Origin: Jeotgalibaca ciconiae
GTDB lineage: Bacteria; Bacillota; Bacilli; Lactobacillales; Aerococcaceae
DNA length: 64,000 bases
Direction: 5' to 3'
Assembly (NCBI RefSeq): GCF_003955755.1
Contig: NZ_CP034465.1
Location: forward strand, 1,544,001 to 1,608,000
The notes under the pieces: generated by a model
What the model was told of the DNA's origin: nothing
Database searches by the model: none
Seen by the model: the letters and a program-made list of their open reading frames with translations, nothing else
Position numbers and translations under genes: made by a program
Shown: positions 43,502 through 51,689 of the stretch, piece after piece
Position numbering within the stretch: the stretch's first letter is position 1
How the letters are laid out: each line of letters opens with the position of its first letter

Positions 43502-44563
43502 ATGTATGGTTTTTCAGTTTTTCTAAATGAAGAAATAAATTCCGATACCATCAGCTATATGAATCAGCTATACCAAAACGGCTTTCGAGGTGTTTTTACA
43601 TCCATTCATATCCCTGAAGATGATGATAGCAAATATCTTGCTCGTTTACAAAAGCTAGGGGAATTTACAAAAGAAAAACAAATCGAACTCGTAGTAGATA
43701 TTTCCGGTTCAGCGTTAGAGAAATTAAATGTGTCACTGGATGATGTCACTCCGCTGATGGATATGGGGTTGACGGGTATTCGAATTGATTATGGTGTGGC
43801 AATGGAAGATGTCGCTAAGCTTAGTAAGCAGATGAATGTAGTTTTGAATGCAAGTACAATTTCAGAAAACGACATTCAAGAATTAAAAAAGTGTGATGCT
43901 GATTTTTCTCGCATGGAAGCATGGCATAATTACTATCCGCGACCAGAGACTGGTTTAGGAAAGCAGGATTTTTGCAAGCAGAATAAATGGCTGAAAAAAG
44001 CTGGATTAAAAGTAATGGCATTTGTTCCTGGTGATGAAGAAAAAAGAGGACCTTTGCACGAAGGGCTGCCTACTCTCGAAAAACATCGTGAAAGTCATCC
44101 ATTGGGGGCAGCTTTAGAATTAGAACAAGATTGTTTTGTAGATAAAGTTTATATTGGAGATCCGAAGGTTAAGGAAGAAACGTTGGAAAAATTCTCTTCT
44201 TATTTAAAAAATCAAACGATTTTGTTTCATGCGGTAGCTTTGACGGATGCAGTTGGAAAAGAACGGATATTTGGCAAGCATACGAATCGGATGGATGCTG
44301 CGAGGGATGTTATTCGTAGCCAAGAATCACGGCTAAAAAGCAGCGGACCCATGGAAAAAGGAACAATCATGAAACGGTCAATTGGATCAATTACAATCGA
44401 TAATGATGAGTACGGCAGGTATGCCGGAGAAGTGCAAATCACCAAACGGAGTTTACCGGAAGACGAACGAGTAAATGTAGTAGGCAGAATATCTGAAGAT
44501 GAATTATCTTTGTTAGAGTATTGTGGTCCGGGCCAAAAATTTGAGATTGTTTGGGAGGAGTAA
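43502..44563 (+). CDS. mupG: 6-phospho-N-acetylmuramidase (DUF871/GH170, MupG type)
   Basis: The 353-residue protein belongs to the DUF871 family, since shown in Staphylococcus aureus to be a 6-phospho-muramidase (MupG, GH170) that splits MurNAc-6-phosphate-GlcNAc from the cell-wall disaccharide. It has a TIM-barrel N-terminal part (GVFTSIHIPEDD, TGIRIDYG, AWHNYYPRPETGL, FVPGDEEKRGPLHEGLPTLE) and a C-terminal cyclophilin-like domain (about 240-353). Association with murQ, murP and murR supports this role. The ribosome-binding site is AAGGAGGAGG. It is the first gene of the operon. Confidence 0.9.
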   Translation: MYGFSVFLNEEINSDTISYMNQLYQNGFRGVFTSIHIPEDDDSKYLARLQKLGEFTKEKQIELVVDISGSALEKLNVSLDDVTPLMDMGLTGIRIDYGVAMEDVAKLSKQMNVVLNASTISENDIQELKKCDADFSRMEAWHNYYPRPETGLGKQDFCKQNKWLKKAGLKVMAFVPGDEEKRGPLHEGLPTLEKHRESHPLGAALELEQDCFVDKVYIGDPKVKEETLEKFSSYLKNQTILFHAVALTDAVGKERIFGKHTNRMDAARDVIRSQESRLKSSGPMEKGTIMKRSIGSITIDNDEYGRYAGEVQITKRSLPEDERVNVVGRISEDELSLLEYCGPGQKFEIVWEE

Positions 44564-44566
44564 CAA

Positions 44567-45460
44567 ATGAATCTAGATAAATTAACAACTGAAACAAGGA
44601 ATCCAAAGACATTACGACTGGACGAAATGAGCGTTTCAGAAGTGTTAAAGCAAATGAATGAAGAGGACGCAAAAGTACCCGCTGCTATTTCAGAAGCCTT
44701 GCCACAAATTGAGAGAGCAGTCTTGTCCATTGTTGAGTCTTTTGAATCAGATGGGCGCTTGATTTACATGGGTGCTGGGACAAGCGGACGATTAGGTATT
44801 TTGGATGCTGCTGAATGTGTACCGACATTTGGTGTTTCGCCGTCAATGGTAATTGGCTTAATTGCTGGCGGAGACAAAGCGATGACAAAAGCAGTAGAAG
44901 GTGCGGAAGATTCGAAAGAATTAGGAAAAGAAGATTTGAAGGCACTAGGTTTAACAGAAAAAGACACGGTTGTGGGGATTGCAGCGAGCGGTAGAACACC
45001 TTACGTAATCGGCGGATTGGAATATGCGGCTTCTGTAGGTGCAAAGACTGCAACGATTGCATGTAATAAAAATTCAGAAATTAGTAAATACAGCGAAATC
45101 CCTATAGAAGTGGATGCAGGACCAGAAGTTTTGACTGGTTCAACAAGGTTAAAAGCAGGTACCGCTCAAAAGTTAATATTAAACATGTTATCGACTTGCT
45201 CCATGATCGGAATCGGAAAAGTCTACCAAAACCTAATGGTCGATGTGCAACCAACCAACGAAAAGCTGGAAGAACGATCAAAAAGAATTATTATGCAAGC
45301 GACAGATTGTGATTATGAAACTGCTGAGAAAGCATTTGAATCTTCTGGCAAGCAAGTGAAATTGGCAATTGTCATGCTGTTAACAGGCACAAATAAAAAG
45401 GAGGCTGAGGAAAGACTGGTTCGAGCAAAAGGATTTATTCATCATACCGTAGAGCAATAG
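44567..45460 (+). CDS. murQ: N-acetylmuramic acid 6-phosphate etherase
   Basis: The 297-residue SIS-domain protein shows the family's RNPKTLRLDEMSVSEVL beginning, the phosphosugar site YMGAGTSGRLGILDAAECVPTFG and SAGRTPYVIGGL-like VGIAASGRTPYV. MurQ cleaves the lactyl ether of MurNAc-6-phosphate and yields GlcNAc-6-phosphate. The start is 4 bases after the mupG stop, with GGGAGGAG overlapping that gene's end. Confidence 0.95.
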   Translation: MNLDKLTTETRNPKTLRLDEMSVSEVLKQMNEEDAKVPAAISEALPQIERAVLSIVESFESDGRLIYMGAGTSGRLGILDAAECVPTFGVSPSMVIGLIAGGDKAMTKAVEGAEDSKELGKEDLKALGLTEKDTVVGIAASGRTPYVIGGLEYAASVGAKTATIACNKNSEISKYSEIPIEVDAGPEVLTGSTRLKAGTAQKLILNMLSTCSMIGIGKVYQNLMVDVQPTNEKLEERSKRIIMQATDCDYETAEKAFESSGKQVKLAIVMLLTGTNKKEAEERLVRAKGFIHHTVEQ

Positions 45461-45519
45461 AAATTATGATTTTTTAGCCCGCTATCAACGGATTTTTCTA
45501 ATAAGAGGAGGAAATAAAG

Positions 45520-47013
45520 ATGGCTTCAAAAGAACAACAATTAGCAAAAGATATTTACAGTAAAATTGGCGGATCTGGAAATGTCAGTAAAGTTTATAAT
45601 TGTATGACGCGTGTTCGAATTGATCTTCGTGATGAGAATCAAGTAGATGTGGATGCTCTTAAAAAAGTAACCGGAGTTATGGGGGTCGTAGAAGATGGAA
45701 ATAATCTTCAGGTAGTTGTTGGACCGGGGACTGCTAATAAAGTAGCCGTAGAAATGGCAGACATGGCTGGTAAAGAAAAAGGAGACACGGTTCCAGAGAA
45801 CCTGGATAAAGAACTGACCTCTGGACGTGCAGAAGCAGAGAGAAGAGCGCAAGAAGTAAAAAGCCAACAAAAGCAAAAAAATAACACTCCATTTAAACGT
45901 GCCTTAAAAATCATTGCAAGTATTTTCGTGCCATTGATTCCGGCATTTGTCGGTGCAGGAATTATCGGTGGGATTGCTTCCATTATTCAGAATTTAATGA
46001 CCGCTGGTACCATCGATGCAGAAGCATGGAATGCAATTTTCAGTGTTTTAAAAATTCTTCAAAATGGACTATTTGCTTATTTGAATATTTATGTAGGTAT
46101 TAATGCAGCTAAAGTATTTGGTGCGACAGAAGGACTCGGAGGAATTATTGGGGGAGTGGTTCTATTAAATGGTATGAATCCAGAAGCACCCTTACAAAAT
46201 ATCTTTACCGGTGATCCACTCGCGGCGAATCAAGGTGGTATTATTGGCGTAATCGTTGCAGTGTTTTTGCTGTCAGTAGTGGAGAAAAACCTTCGAAAAG
46301 TAGTTCCCAATGCTGTTGACATTATTGTTACGCCAACCCTTACTTTGTTAGTAGTAGGATTATTGACAATCTTTATCATCATGCCGATCGCAGGAGTTGT
46401 CTCAACAAGTCTAGTTGGCGGAATTACATGGGTATTGGATGTTGGTGGAGCATTTGCCGGATTTGTTTTAGGAGCGCTGTTCTTGCCAATGGTTATGTTT
46501 GGTTTACACCAAATCTTAACACCAATCCATATTGAAATGATTGCTTCTCCAGCAGGAAAAACTCTGTTATTGCCAATTTTAGCGATGGCAGGTGCAGGAC
46601 AAGTCGGTGCGGCAATTGCGCTTTGGGTAAGATGCCGTAAAAACAAACAGCTAACAAATATTATTAAAGGTTCTCTTCCGGTAGGTATCTTAGGGATAGG
46701 CGAGCCATTGATTTACGCAGTGAGCTTGCCGTTAGGCCGACCATTCATTACAGCGTGTATTGGTGGTGGTATCGGTGGTGCTGTGATTGGTGCAATTGGA
46801 AACATTGGTGCTACTGCAATCGGACCAAGCGGAGTTGCATTGATTCCACTAATTCCAGATGGAATGTGGTGGGGATATGTGCTGGGATTAGTTGCAGCTT
46901 ATATCGGCGGATTCATCGTAACGTATTTCTTTGGTGTTCCAAAAGAAGCAATGGAGCCAACAGAATTAGATGGATCGACTACAAATACAGAGGACTTGTT
47001 AGCTAATTTATAG
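45520..47013 (+). CDS. murP: PTS system MurNAc-specific EIIBC component
   Basis: The 497-residue PTS permease has an N-terminal EIIB domain with the phosphorylated Cys28 ([13 protein letters not shown]), a linker with a charged coiled segment (about 95-120) and a membrane EIIC domain with about ten helices and the [18 protein letters not shown] motif. It lacks an EIIA domain, as MurP does, and must use a EIIA-Glc-type partner from elsewhere. It imports and phosphorylates MurNAc or GlcNAc-MurNAc. AGAGGAGG precedes ATG 45520. Confidence 0.92.
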   Translation: MASKEQQLAKDIYSKIGGSGNVSKVYNCMTRVRIDLRDENQVDVDALKKVTGVMGVVEDGNNLQVVVGPGTANKVAVEMADMAGKEKGDTVPENLDKELTSGRAEAERRAQEVKSQQKQKNNTPFKRALKIIASIFVPLIPAFVGAGIIGGIASIIQNLMTAGTIDAEAWNAIFSVLKILQNGLFAYLNIYVGINAAKVFGATEGLGGIIGGVVLLNGMNPEAPLQNIFTGDPLAANQGGIIGVIVAVFLLSVVEKNLRKVVPNAVDIIVTPTLTLLVVGLLTIFIIMPIAGVVSTSLVGGITWVLDVGGAFAGFVLGALFLPMVMFGLHQILTPIHIEMIASPAGKTLLLPILAMAGAGQVGAAIALWVRCRKNKQLTNIIKGSLPVGILGIGEPLIYAVSLPLGRPFITACIGGGIGGAVIGAIGNIGATAIGPSGVALIPLIPDGMWWGYVLGLVAAYIGGFIVTYFFGVPKEAMEPTELDGSTTNTEDLLANL

Positions 47014-47062
47014 TAAAATGGTTTTGCTGAATAAAACGTTCAGAAATTGTAACTAAAATAGA

Positions 47063-47093
47063 AAAAGGGTTGATTGAGAAGTCAGCCCTTTTG
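47063..47093 (+). terminator. Hairpin between murP and murR (attenuator)
   Basis: AAAAGGGTTGA pairs with TCAGCCCTTTT, then GTTC. The T-run is short, so it probably only lowers murR expression relative to the upstream genes. Confidence 0.65.
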
Positions 47094-47120
47094 TTCATTA
47101 ATAAGAAAGGGGCCAATCTG

Positions 47121-47999
47121 ATGATACAACAGAATATTTTATTAACCATTAAAGATAAATATTCTGAACTTCCTGAGTCAGAAAGAAAAATTGCAGAGGT
47201 TATCATATCAGACCCTTTGAATGTTATTCAGATGAATGCAGCGCAACTTGCAAAAAGAGCTGATTCGAGTGCTGCAGCGGTTATTCGTTTCTGTCGTTCA
47301 ATCCATGTAAAAGGGTTTACTGAATTGAAATTACAACTCTCTGCACAAACGAATATGCTGCAAGAAGATTTACATACTGATATTCTTCCGGGCGAAGAGC
47401 TGGAACAAATTAAGAAAAAACTACTCATGAATACAAATTATATGTTGGAAAAAACCAACACATCTCTTGAGGATGGATTAATTGAGAGCGTTGCGGATTT
47501 ACTTGCAGAATGCCCCGCCATATATGTTTATGGACTGGGAGCTTCTTATATAGTGGCAATGGATATTAAACAGAAATTTACTCGTTTAGGTAAGCAAGTG
47601 ACTTGTTCGCAAGATCAACATGAACTAGCAGCATCGATGGCAATTGCTCCACAAGGATCTGTATATATAGGGGTTTCTAATAGTGGGGAGAAAAAAGAGG
47701 GACTCGTTTTAATGCACTTAGCAAATGAGTTGGGGCTGCATACGATTTCTCTTACAAAAGAAACAAACAATCCATTAAGTAAACTGTCTAAACTTGCATT
47801 GAAGACTGCCAATGTGGTCGAAGCCCCTTTACGAAGTGGAGCGACGATTTCCTTACTAAGCCAACTGTATGCAGTAGATATTGTATTTTATCGATTTATG
47901 ACGAAGCGGTACGATGAAAATATTAAGAGTTTAGAACGTTCAAGAAAAGCAACAACGGACTTACTTCACTTATTTAATGAGTATAGTAATCCTGAATGA
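47121..47999 (+). CDS. murR: RpiR-family transcriptional regulator (MurR type)
   Basis: The 292-residue protein has an N-terminal RpiR helix-turn-helix domain (about 1-77; MNAAQLAKRADSSAAAVIRFCRSI) and a SIS sugar-phosphate-binding domain (about 125-265; VYGLGASYIVAMDIKQKF, VSNSGEKKEGL). It should sense MurNAc-6-phosphate and control the operon, most likely through the palindrome at 43435-43453. ATG 47121 follows AAGAAAGGGG; the in-frame ATG at 47070 lies in the hairpin stem and is unlikely. It is the last gene of the operon. Confidence 0.9.
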   Translation: MIQQNILLTIKDKYSELPESERKIAEVIISDPLNVIQMNAAQLAKRADSSAAAVIRFCRSIHVKGFTELKLQLSAQTNMLQEDLHTDILPGEELEQIKKKLLMNTNYMLEKTNTSLEDGLIESVADLLAECPAIYVYGLGASYIVAMDIKQKFTRLGKQVTCSQDQHELAASMAIAPQGSVYIGVSNSGEKKEGLVLMHLANELGLHTISLTKETNNPLSKLSKLALKTANVVEAPLRSGATISLLSQLYAVDIVFYRFMTKRYDENIKSLERSRKATTDLLHLFNEYSNPE

Positions 48000-48056
48000 A
48001 TGAGAAAGCGGGACAAGTCTGATCTGGCACGCTGGATATCGATGGCAGAAAATTTT

Positions 48057-48101
48057 ACCAACACGAAAAAACCAGCTTCTGCTGGTTTTTTTCGTGTTGG
48101 T
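48057..48101 (+). terminator. Intrinsic terminator of the MurNAc operon
   Basis: A 20-bp stem (ACCAACACGAAAAAACCAGC with GCTGGTTTTTTTCGTGTTGGT) and loop TTCT. The T-rich strand within the stem is unusual, but this is clearly a very stable hairpin. Confidence 0.8.
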
Positions 48102-48151
48102 AGAATACTTTCGTCACCTTTTTGAAGCACCAACACCAGAAATGATAGAGC

Positions 48152-48715
48152 CTATATTTTACGGTCTCTTAAATCAGCATCTTCTTTAAGATCTAAAGTT
48201 TCTGGTTCTACCGTTGGACTGTTTGGATAACTTTCATTGTAATCATCCGATTGATCAGTTGCAGGAATAATAATAACTTCATCATCAGTTGGATTAGACT
48301 CATTAGAATTTTTTTCATCATAGTTTTGATTTTGTTCTTCCATTAATGCAATCCGCCTGTATAAATTGTCAATTTCTTCCTCTTTTTGCTGCATTTGGAA
48401 CTCCATCTCAGTTTCCTGGCGTACTTTATTAGCGATGGTTTCTTTTTCCTTGTTTGCTGTTTCTAGCTCTTTTTCTTTTTGTTCCAGTTCTAAACGAAGC
48501 TCTTCTTTATCCTCTTCCTGACGTGCGCGGGCATTTCCTCTTGTAGCTCCTGAGAAGAGTGCAGCAATAAGCATCCCTGCGAGAGCCACCGCTAAAATGA
48601 GTGCCCAAAGTGGAAGAGACACACTTATAAAGAAGAGATTAAGAGCAATGGTTTCCATGTTCAAAAAAGCAATAGCTGCTAATAGCACTAACAAAAGAAA
48701 AGCAATGACTGTCAT
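48152..48715 (-). CDS. LapA-domain membrane protein with coiled coil
   Basis: The 187-residue protein has two N-terminal membrane helices (about 2-22 and 32-54) in the arrangement of the LapA/DUF1049 domain, a basic stop (RGNARARQ), a long coiled coil (about 65-130, rich in Glu/Lys/Gln) and an acidic tail. The function of Gram-positive members is not known. It is encoded 48 bases downstream of the YtxH-like gene on the same strand, which suggests a two-gene envelope-stress unit (inference). Confidence 0.75.
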   Translation of the reverse strand: MTVIAFLLLVLLAAIAFLNMETIALNLFFISVSLPLWALILAVALAGMLIAALFSGATRGNARARQEEDKEELRLELEQKEKELETANKEKETIANKVRQETEMEFQMQQKEEEIDNLYRRIALMEEQNQNYDEKNSNESNPTDDEVIIIPATDQSDDYNESYPNSPTVEPETLDLKEDADLRDRKI

Positions 48716-48762
48716 AGGAAAACTCCTCTCGACTATGTAAAGAAGTGATTCAGCTTATCTCA

Positions 48763-49212
48763 CTATTTTTCTGGGTAAATAGGCGTATCTGTTGTACCTG
48801 TTGTTCCAGTAGTATCAGTAGTTGGGATTTTAGGATCTAGCTGTGTTTTGGGAAATGGTTTTTTATATCCTTCATTAGCTTCGTGGTCTGTATCTACTTC
48901 GTTCGCAGTGTCTTCCAAGCTTCTTTCAATGGTCTCTGCCGATTTTTCGGCAAGATCTTTCATATTTGTAAAATTTTCTTTCGCAGTGTTTTTAGCATCT
49001 TTACCTACTGTTTTAGCAGTATCTTTTACATTTTCTGCTACCGTTTTCCCTTTTTCTGCTAAATCATCCGCATAATCTTCTGCTTTTTCACGAGTGTCAT
49101 CTGCTTTACGCATCAAATCTTTTCGTAAATCTTTCCCTGGTTTAGGAGCAAACAATAAGGCTAATCCTCCTCCGATCATTAATCCTTTTACAAAACTTTT
49201 GAATTGTCCCAT
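48763..49212 (-). CDS. YtxH-like general stress protein
   Basis: The 149-residue protein starts with a short membrane segment (FVKGLMIGGGLALLFAPKPGKDLR), the YtxH-domain signature, followed by an amphipathic helical repeat region (KTVAENVKDTAKTVGKDAKN-like, LEA/apolipoprotein-like heptads) and a Thr/Gly-rich end. YtxH-type proteins are induced by general stress in Bacillus; the activity is unknown. ATG 49212 follows GAAAGGAG; an in-frame TTG six codons upstream overlaps the ribosome-binding site. Confidence 0.82.
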   Translation of the reverse strand: MGQFKSFVKGLMIGGGLALLFAPKPGKDLRKDLMRKADDTREKAEDYADDLAEKGKTVAENVKDTAKTVGKDAKNTAKENFTNMKDLAEKSAETIERSLEDTANEVDTDHEANEGYKKPFPKTQLDPKIPTTDTTGTTGTTDTPIYPEK

Positions 49213-49345
49213 TTTTATTTCTCCTTTCAATTTTTAGCTGGAAATACAACACGAGTGACTAAAGTAACGGCATTTATTCTATGTTAAGTATAGATTATTT
49301 TTGCGAAGAGAGAAAATAATAACCCTTATTAAGCTCTGTTTCAAC

Positions 49346-49374
49346 TTGCTAATAAAACAAGCGTCCGCTACAAT
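49346..49374 (+). promoter_or_regulatory. Sigma-A promoter of the cobalamin riboswitch transcript
   Basis: TTGCTA, a 17-base spacer and TACAAT; the start point would be at about 49381, just before the aptamer. Confidence 0.75.
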
Positions 49375-49380
49375 AATGAG

Positions 49381-49543
49381 TGATAGAGTTCCAATACAAA
49401 GACTTCTCGGATATGGAAGTTGGTGTAAATCCAACACGGTCCCGCCACTGTGAGAGCATCAATGATGTTCAAGTCAGATTTTTATCCTAGAATGCTCAAA
49501 TGCATGTACACTGTTTCGAGGAAAAGCAGGAGTTACATAGAGT
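49381..49543 (+). ncRNA. Cobalamin riboswitch (aptamer and antiterminator)
   Basis: The leader has the conserved cobalamin aptamer core: GGAAGTTGGTGTAAATCC, then ACACGGTCCCGCCACTGTGA, and a later AAGTCAGATTTTTATCC that corresponds to the end of the core. The GGTCCCGCCACTGT stretch is diagnostic. It ends in ACATAG-AGT-CTATGT (49535-49549), which is exclusive with the following terminator. Confidence 0.9.
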
Positions 49544-49570
49544 CTATGTGTGCGAACGCATAGTTTTTTT
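49544..49570 (+). terminator. Expression-platform terminator of the cobalamin riboswitch
   Basis: CTATGTG, loop TGCGAA, CGCATAG, then TTTTTTT. Its 5' arm is shared with the antiterminator ACATAG-AGT-CTATGT, so ligand binding can decide between the two. Confidence 0.8.
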
Positions 49571-49735
49571 ATAGACTAGGGGATTATAAGTTCAGCCATC
49601 AATGTCTAGCTTCCAAGTCCTGACCTAGTGAAAAAAAGATAAATTTGCCCCATTGCGCGCTTCGCTGCTCATTCAGGGTCAAATTTCCTATTTTTTCATA
49701 GGTCAAGGCGGACTTGTCCGCTTTTCTTATTCTAA
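49571..49735. repeat. Dispersed repeat, family C, long copy 1
   Basis: From ATAGACTAGGGGATTATAAG to AAGGCGGACTTGTCCGCTTTT. The inner part has an inverted repeat (CCTAGTGAAAAAAAGATAAATTTG against CAAATTTCCTATTTTTTCATAGG) and the right end a GCGGAC-TT-GTCCGC hairpin. It begins exactly at the T-tract of the riboswitch terminator. Confidence 0.8.
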
Positions 49736-49800
49736 AAAAAAACAGTCCCTGCCTGCATGAGGATGGGTTCTCTATCGCACATATAAAGGGAGGGTTTACC

Positions 49801-50211
49801 ATGATGAAAAAGTGGTTATTATTATTCTTTGCAAGTATTACTTTGGCTGCCTGTGGCACCACTGCAACCGATGACGTGGACACAAGCAGCGTTTCCGAGT
49901 CAGCTGTCGTGCAAGAAGATCCAGAAGCTTCTACCGTTACGATAAGTATTGCCGTAGATGGGGAAGAAATTGAAGATGGCAGCAAGACGATTGAAATTGA
50001 ATCAGGTGCAATTTTACTTGATGTATTGAAAGAAAATTATGAAATCGTTGAAGAGAATGGTTTCATTACTTCTATAAATGGTCACCAACAAGACGAAGAT
50101 GCTGGAAAATATTGGTTGTTTGACGTGAACGGGGAAATGGGACTTGTTGGAGCACAAGAACAAGAATTGGATGCCGGCGATCTAGTTGAATTTAACTTGT
50201 CTGGAATCTAA
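49801..50211 (+). CDS. DUF4430 lipoprotein, candidate cobalamin-capture protein
   Basis: The 136-residue lipoprotein has a signal sequence with lipobox TLAACG (Cys18), a Thr/Ser/Asp-rich linker and one DUF4430 domain (about 45-136) with ILLDVLKENYEI, GFITSINGHQ and the hallmark GKYWLFDVNGEM. DUF4430 is related to the C-terminal domain of eukaryotic transcobalamin (established family relation). Here it follows a cobalamin riboswitch and is 2 bases before an ECF-type S component, which strongly suggests that it captures cobalamin or a precursor at the surface. ATG 49801 follows AAAGGGAGGG. Confidence 0.8.
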   Translation: MMKKWLLLFFASITLAACGTTATDDVDTSSVSESAVVQEDPEASTVTISIAVDGEEIEDGSKTIEIESGAILLDVLKENYEIVEENGFITSINGHQQDEDAGKYWLFDVNGEMGLVGAQEQELDAGDLVEFNLSGI

Positions 50212-50213
50212 TT

Positions 50214-50723
50214 GTGGCGAAGCAGCGATTTGATGCAAAGCGGGTAGCGCTTCTCAGCTTGCTGACCGCGATGTGTTATGTAGGAAGAATTATTTTTCAG
50301 TTCTTGCCGAATGTCCAGCCCATGACAGCCATTCTAATTATTCTCACACTGCATCTCAGTATTGTGGATGGTTTAATAGTGGCATCTTTGTCCCTTGTTC
50401 TTTCTAATTTTTTATTAGGGATGGGTCCGTGGACATTTATGCAGTTGGCAAGTTTTTCTGTCTTGATCTTATTGACGGGTATAGTCATGAAGCCATTGTA
50501 TCCACAACATTCTCGATGGATTTTTGTAATTTTTTCATTCTTATCTGGAATGTTGTATGGCTTTGTTATCTCGCTTATGAATGTCCAGTTTTATGGGATT
50601 GCCAGTTTTTGGGGATATTATTTTTATGGACTGCCTTTTGATTTTGCTCATGCATTGGGAACTGCAGGCTTTTATTTATTATTGGAGCCGGTATTAGCGA
50701 AACTATTCAAAAAAGCGCTATAG
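50214..50723 (+). CDS. ECF transporter S component (candidate cobalamin transporter)
   Basis: The 169-residue membrane protein has five to six helices and an N-terminal AKQRFDAKRVALLSLLTAMCYVGR, the form seen in ECF S components, with the Ala/Gly-rich helix 1 that contacts EcfT. It starts with GTG at 50214, 2 bases after the lipoprotein stop. With the riboswitch upstream, cobalamin or a corrinoid is the likely substrate, in the manner of the CbrT S components; the EcfA/A'/T module must be encoded elsewhere. A terminator follows. Confidence 0.8.
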   Translation: MAKQRFDAKRVALLSLLTAMCYVGRIIFQFLPNVQPMTAILIILTLHLSIVDGLIVASLSLVLSNFLLGMGPWTFMQLASFSVLILLTGIVMKPLYPQHSRWIFVIFSFLSGMLYGFVISLMNVQFYGIASFWGYYFYGLPFDFAHALGTAGFYLLLEPVLAKLFKKAL

Positions 50724-50765
50724 GCCTGACCTTCTCTTTTAAAAAGAGAAGGAGGGCTTTTCTTT
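50724..50765 (+). terminator. Intrinsic terminator of the DUF4430/S-component operon
   Basis: CCTTCTCTTTT pairs with AAAAAGAGAAGG and is followed by a T-rich tract (GCTTTTCTTTT). Confidence 0.85.
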
Positions 50766-50795
50766 TGAAGTACTAACTTAATTGTGCTACGATTA

Positions 50796-50809
50796 TGAAA
50801 ACGCTTTAA
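50796..50809 (+). promoter_or_regulatory. Candidate cre (CcpA) site
   Basis: TGAAAACGCTTTAA matches the cre consensus with one mismatch and lies just before the ribosome-binding site of the PNPOx-like gene. Confidence 0.4.
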
Positions 50810-50826
50810 AAGGAGTAATGAGGATA

Positions 50827-51327
50827 ATGAAGGAAGAAAAATGGACACAAAAAGAAAAAATCAAAAAAATTATAGCTCTCACAAAAGACATCAAAATCGC
50901 CTTGTTTACCACGATCGCTCCTGAAGGAATTGTCACTCGTCCAATGGTGACTCAACAGACGGAGTTTGATGGCGTTTTATGGTTTTTTACTTTTGAAGAC
51001 ACTGCTAAAATTGAAGAAATTCGCGAAAATTCTAATGTAAATATTGCCTATGCAGATAAGAAAGATACATTTGTTTCTATTCGTGGTACTGCTGAAGTAG
51101 TTAAGGATGATGCAAAAAAAGAGGCGCTATGGAATAAAGCCTATGAAGCAGTCTTTGATACACATTACGATGATCCCAAACTTGTCTTAATTAAAGTACA
51201 GGTAGAATCTGCGGAGTTTTGGGAATCAGGCAGTACGCTGAAGACAGCATTCCGTTTTGTCACCAACATGCTGGGTAAGGATCATAAAGATTTGGGAACA
51301 AACGAGACAGTAGAATTTGATGAGTAA
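50827..51327 (+). CDS. Pyridoxamine 5'-phosphate oxidase-like / general stress protein 26 family
   Basis: The 166-residue protein has the split-barrel pattern IALFTTIAPEGIVTRPMV, FTFEDTAKIEEI, VNIAYADKKDTFVSIRGTAEVV and the C-terminal IKVQVESAEFWE, all typical of the general stress FMN-binding (YdaG/Gsp26) family. The start is uncertain: ATG 50818 is too close to AGGAG, ATG 50827 has better spacing, and the frame is open up to 50782. Members bind FMN or FAD and are induced by stress; the reaction is unknown. It is a single gene. Confidence 0.8.
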   Translation: MKEEKWTQKEKIKKIIALTKDIKIALFTTIAPEGIVTRPMVTQQTEFDGVLWFFTFEDTAKIEEIRENSNVNIAYADKKDTFVSIRGTAEVVKDDAKKEALWNKAYEAVFDTHYDDPKLVLIKVQVESAEFWESGSTLKTAFRFVTNMLGKDHKDLGTNETVEFDE

Positions 51328-51335
51328 AAGATAGG

Positions 51336-51366
51336 AACAGCATTCGTTTGAGGGTGCTGTTTTTTG
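51336..51366 (+). terminator. Intrinsic terminator of the PNPOx-like gene
   Basis: AACAGCA pairs with TGCTGTT and is followed by a T-tract; the loop is 12 bases. Confidence 0.75.
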
Positions 51367-51614
51367 ATACAGTTAGGCAAGAAATAAAGTTTCATTTTTT
51401 TACAAGTCTGAAGGGATATTTTATTAAAAGTCTTCTGGAATATTGTTCTTCTGCCTTTTAGGAACACCACATTTTCAAGTGTTTCTTTCTAAAGTTGTTT
51501 TTTTAAAACAAAAAGGTATATAGCTGTTTCAATATAGTGACTCTTTCTAATTATTTGAAAAACAGAATAACAAAGTTGGGTAATAAAGTTGCTATATTTA
51601 GAAAGGGTTATCAT

Positions 51615-51643
51615 TTGCTTATGGTGATTATTTTTTCTATGAT
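51615..51643 (+). promoter_or_regulatory. Sigma-A promoter of the third ABC operon
   Basis: TTGCTT, a 17-base spacer and TATGAT; the start point would be about 40 bases before the binding-protein gene. Confidence 0.65.
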
Positions 51644-51689
51644 GAGTCTAACTTAATGGTTAAATATTTTATGGAGGAGGTTTTTCTTT

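Larger units (their letters stand above)
49213..49800. other. Long leader region: promoter, cobalamin riboswitch, inserted repeat
   Basis: This 588-base gap holds, in order, the divergent YtxH promoter area, a sigma-A promoter (49346-49374), a cobalamin riboswitch with antiterminator and terminator (about 49381-49570), repeat family C (49571-49735) and the ribosome-binding site AAAGGGAGGG of the DUF4430 gene. A short antisense frame here is not considered a gene. Confidence 0.7.
51328..51689. other. Intergenic region: terminator and promoter of third ABC operon
   Basis: After a terminator hairpin (51336-51366) the gap is AT-rich and carries one clear promoter, TTGCTT-17-TATGAT at 51615-51643. 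The ribosome-binding site GGAGGAGG lies at 51673-51680. No repeat or ORF was seen. Confidence 0.55.

Noticed and set aside
46230-46646. 138-codon minus-strand frame
   Set aside because: It is antisense to the EIIC part of murP and has low-complexity Pro/Thr/Asn-rich content typical of the reverse of a membrane protein gene.
49599-49985. 128-codon minus-strand frame
   Set aside because: It is antisense to the DUF4430 gene and runs across repeat family C, without a ribosome-binding site.
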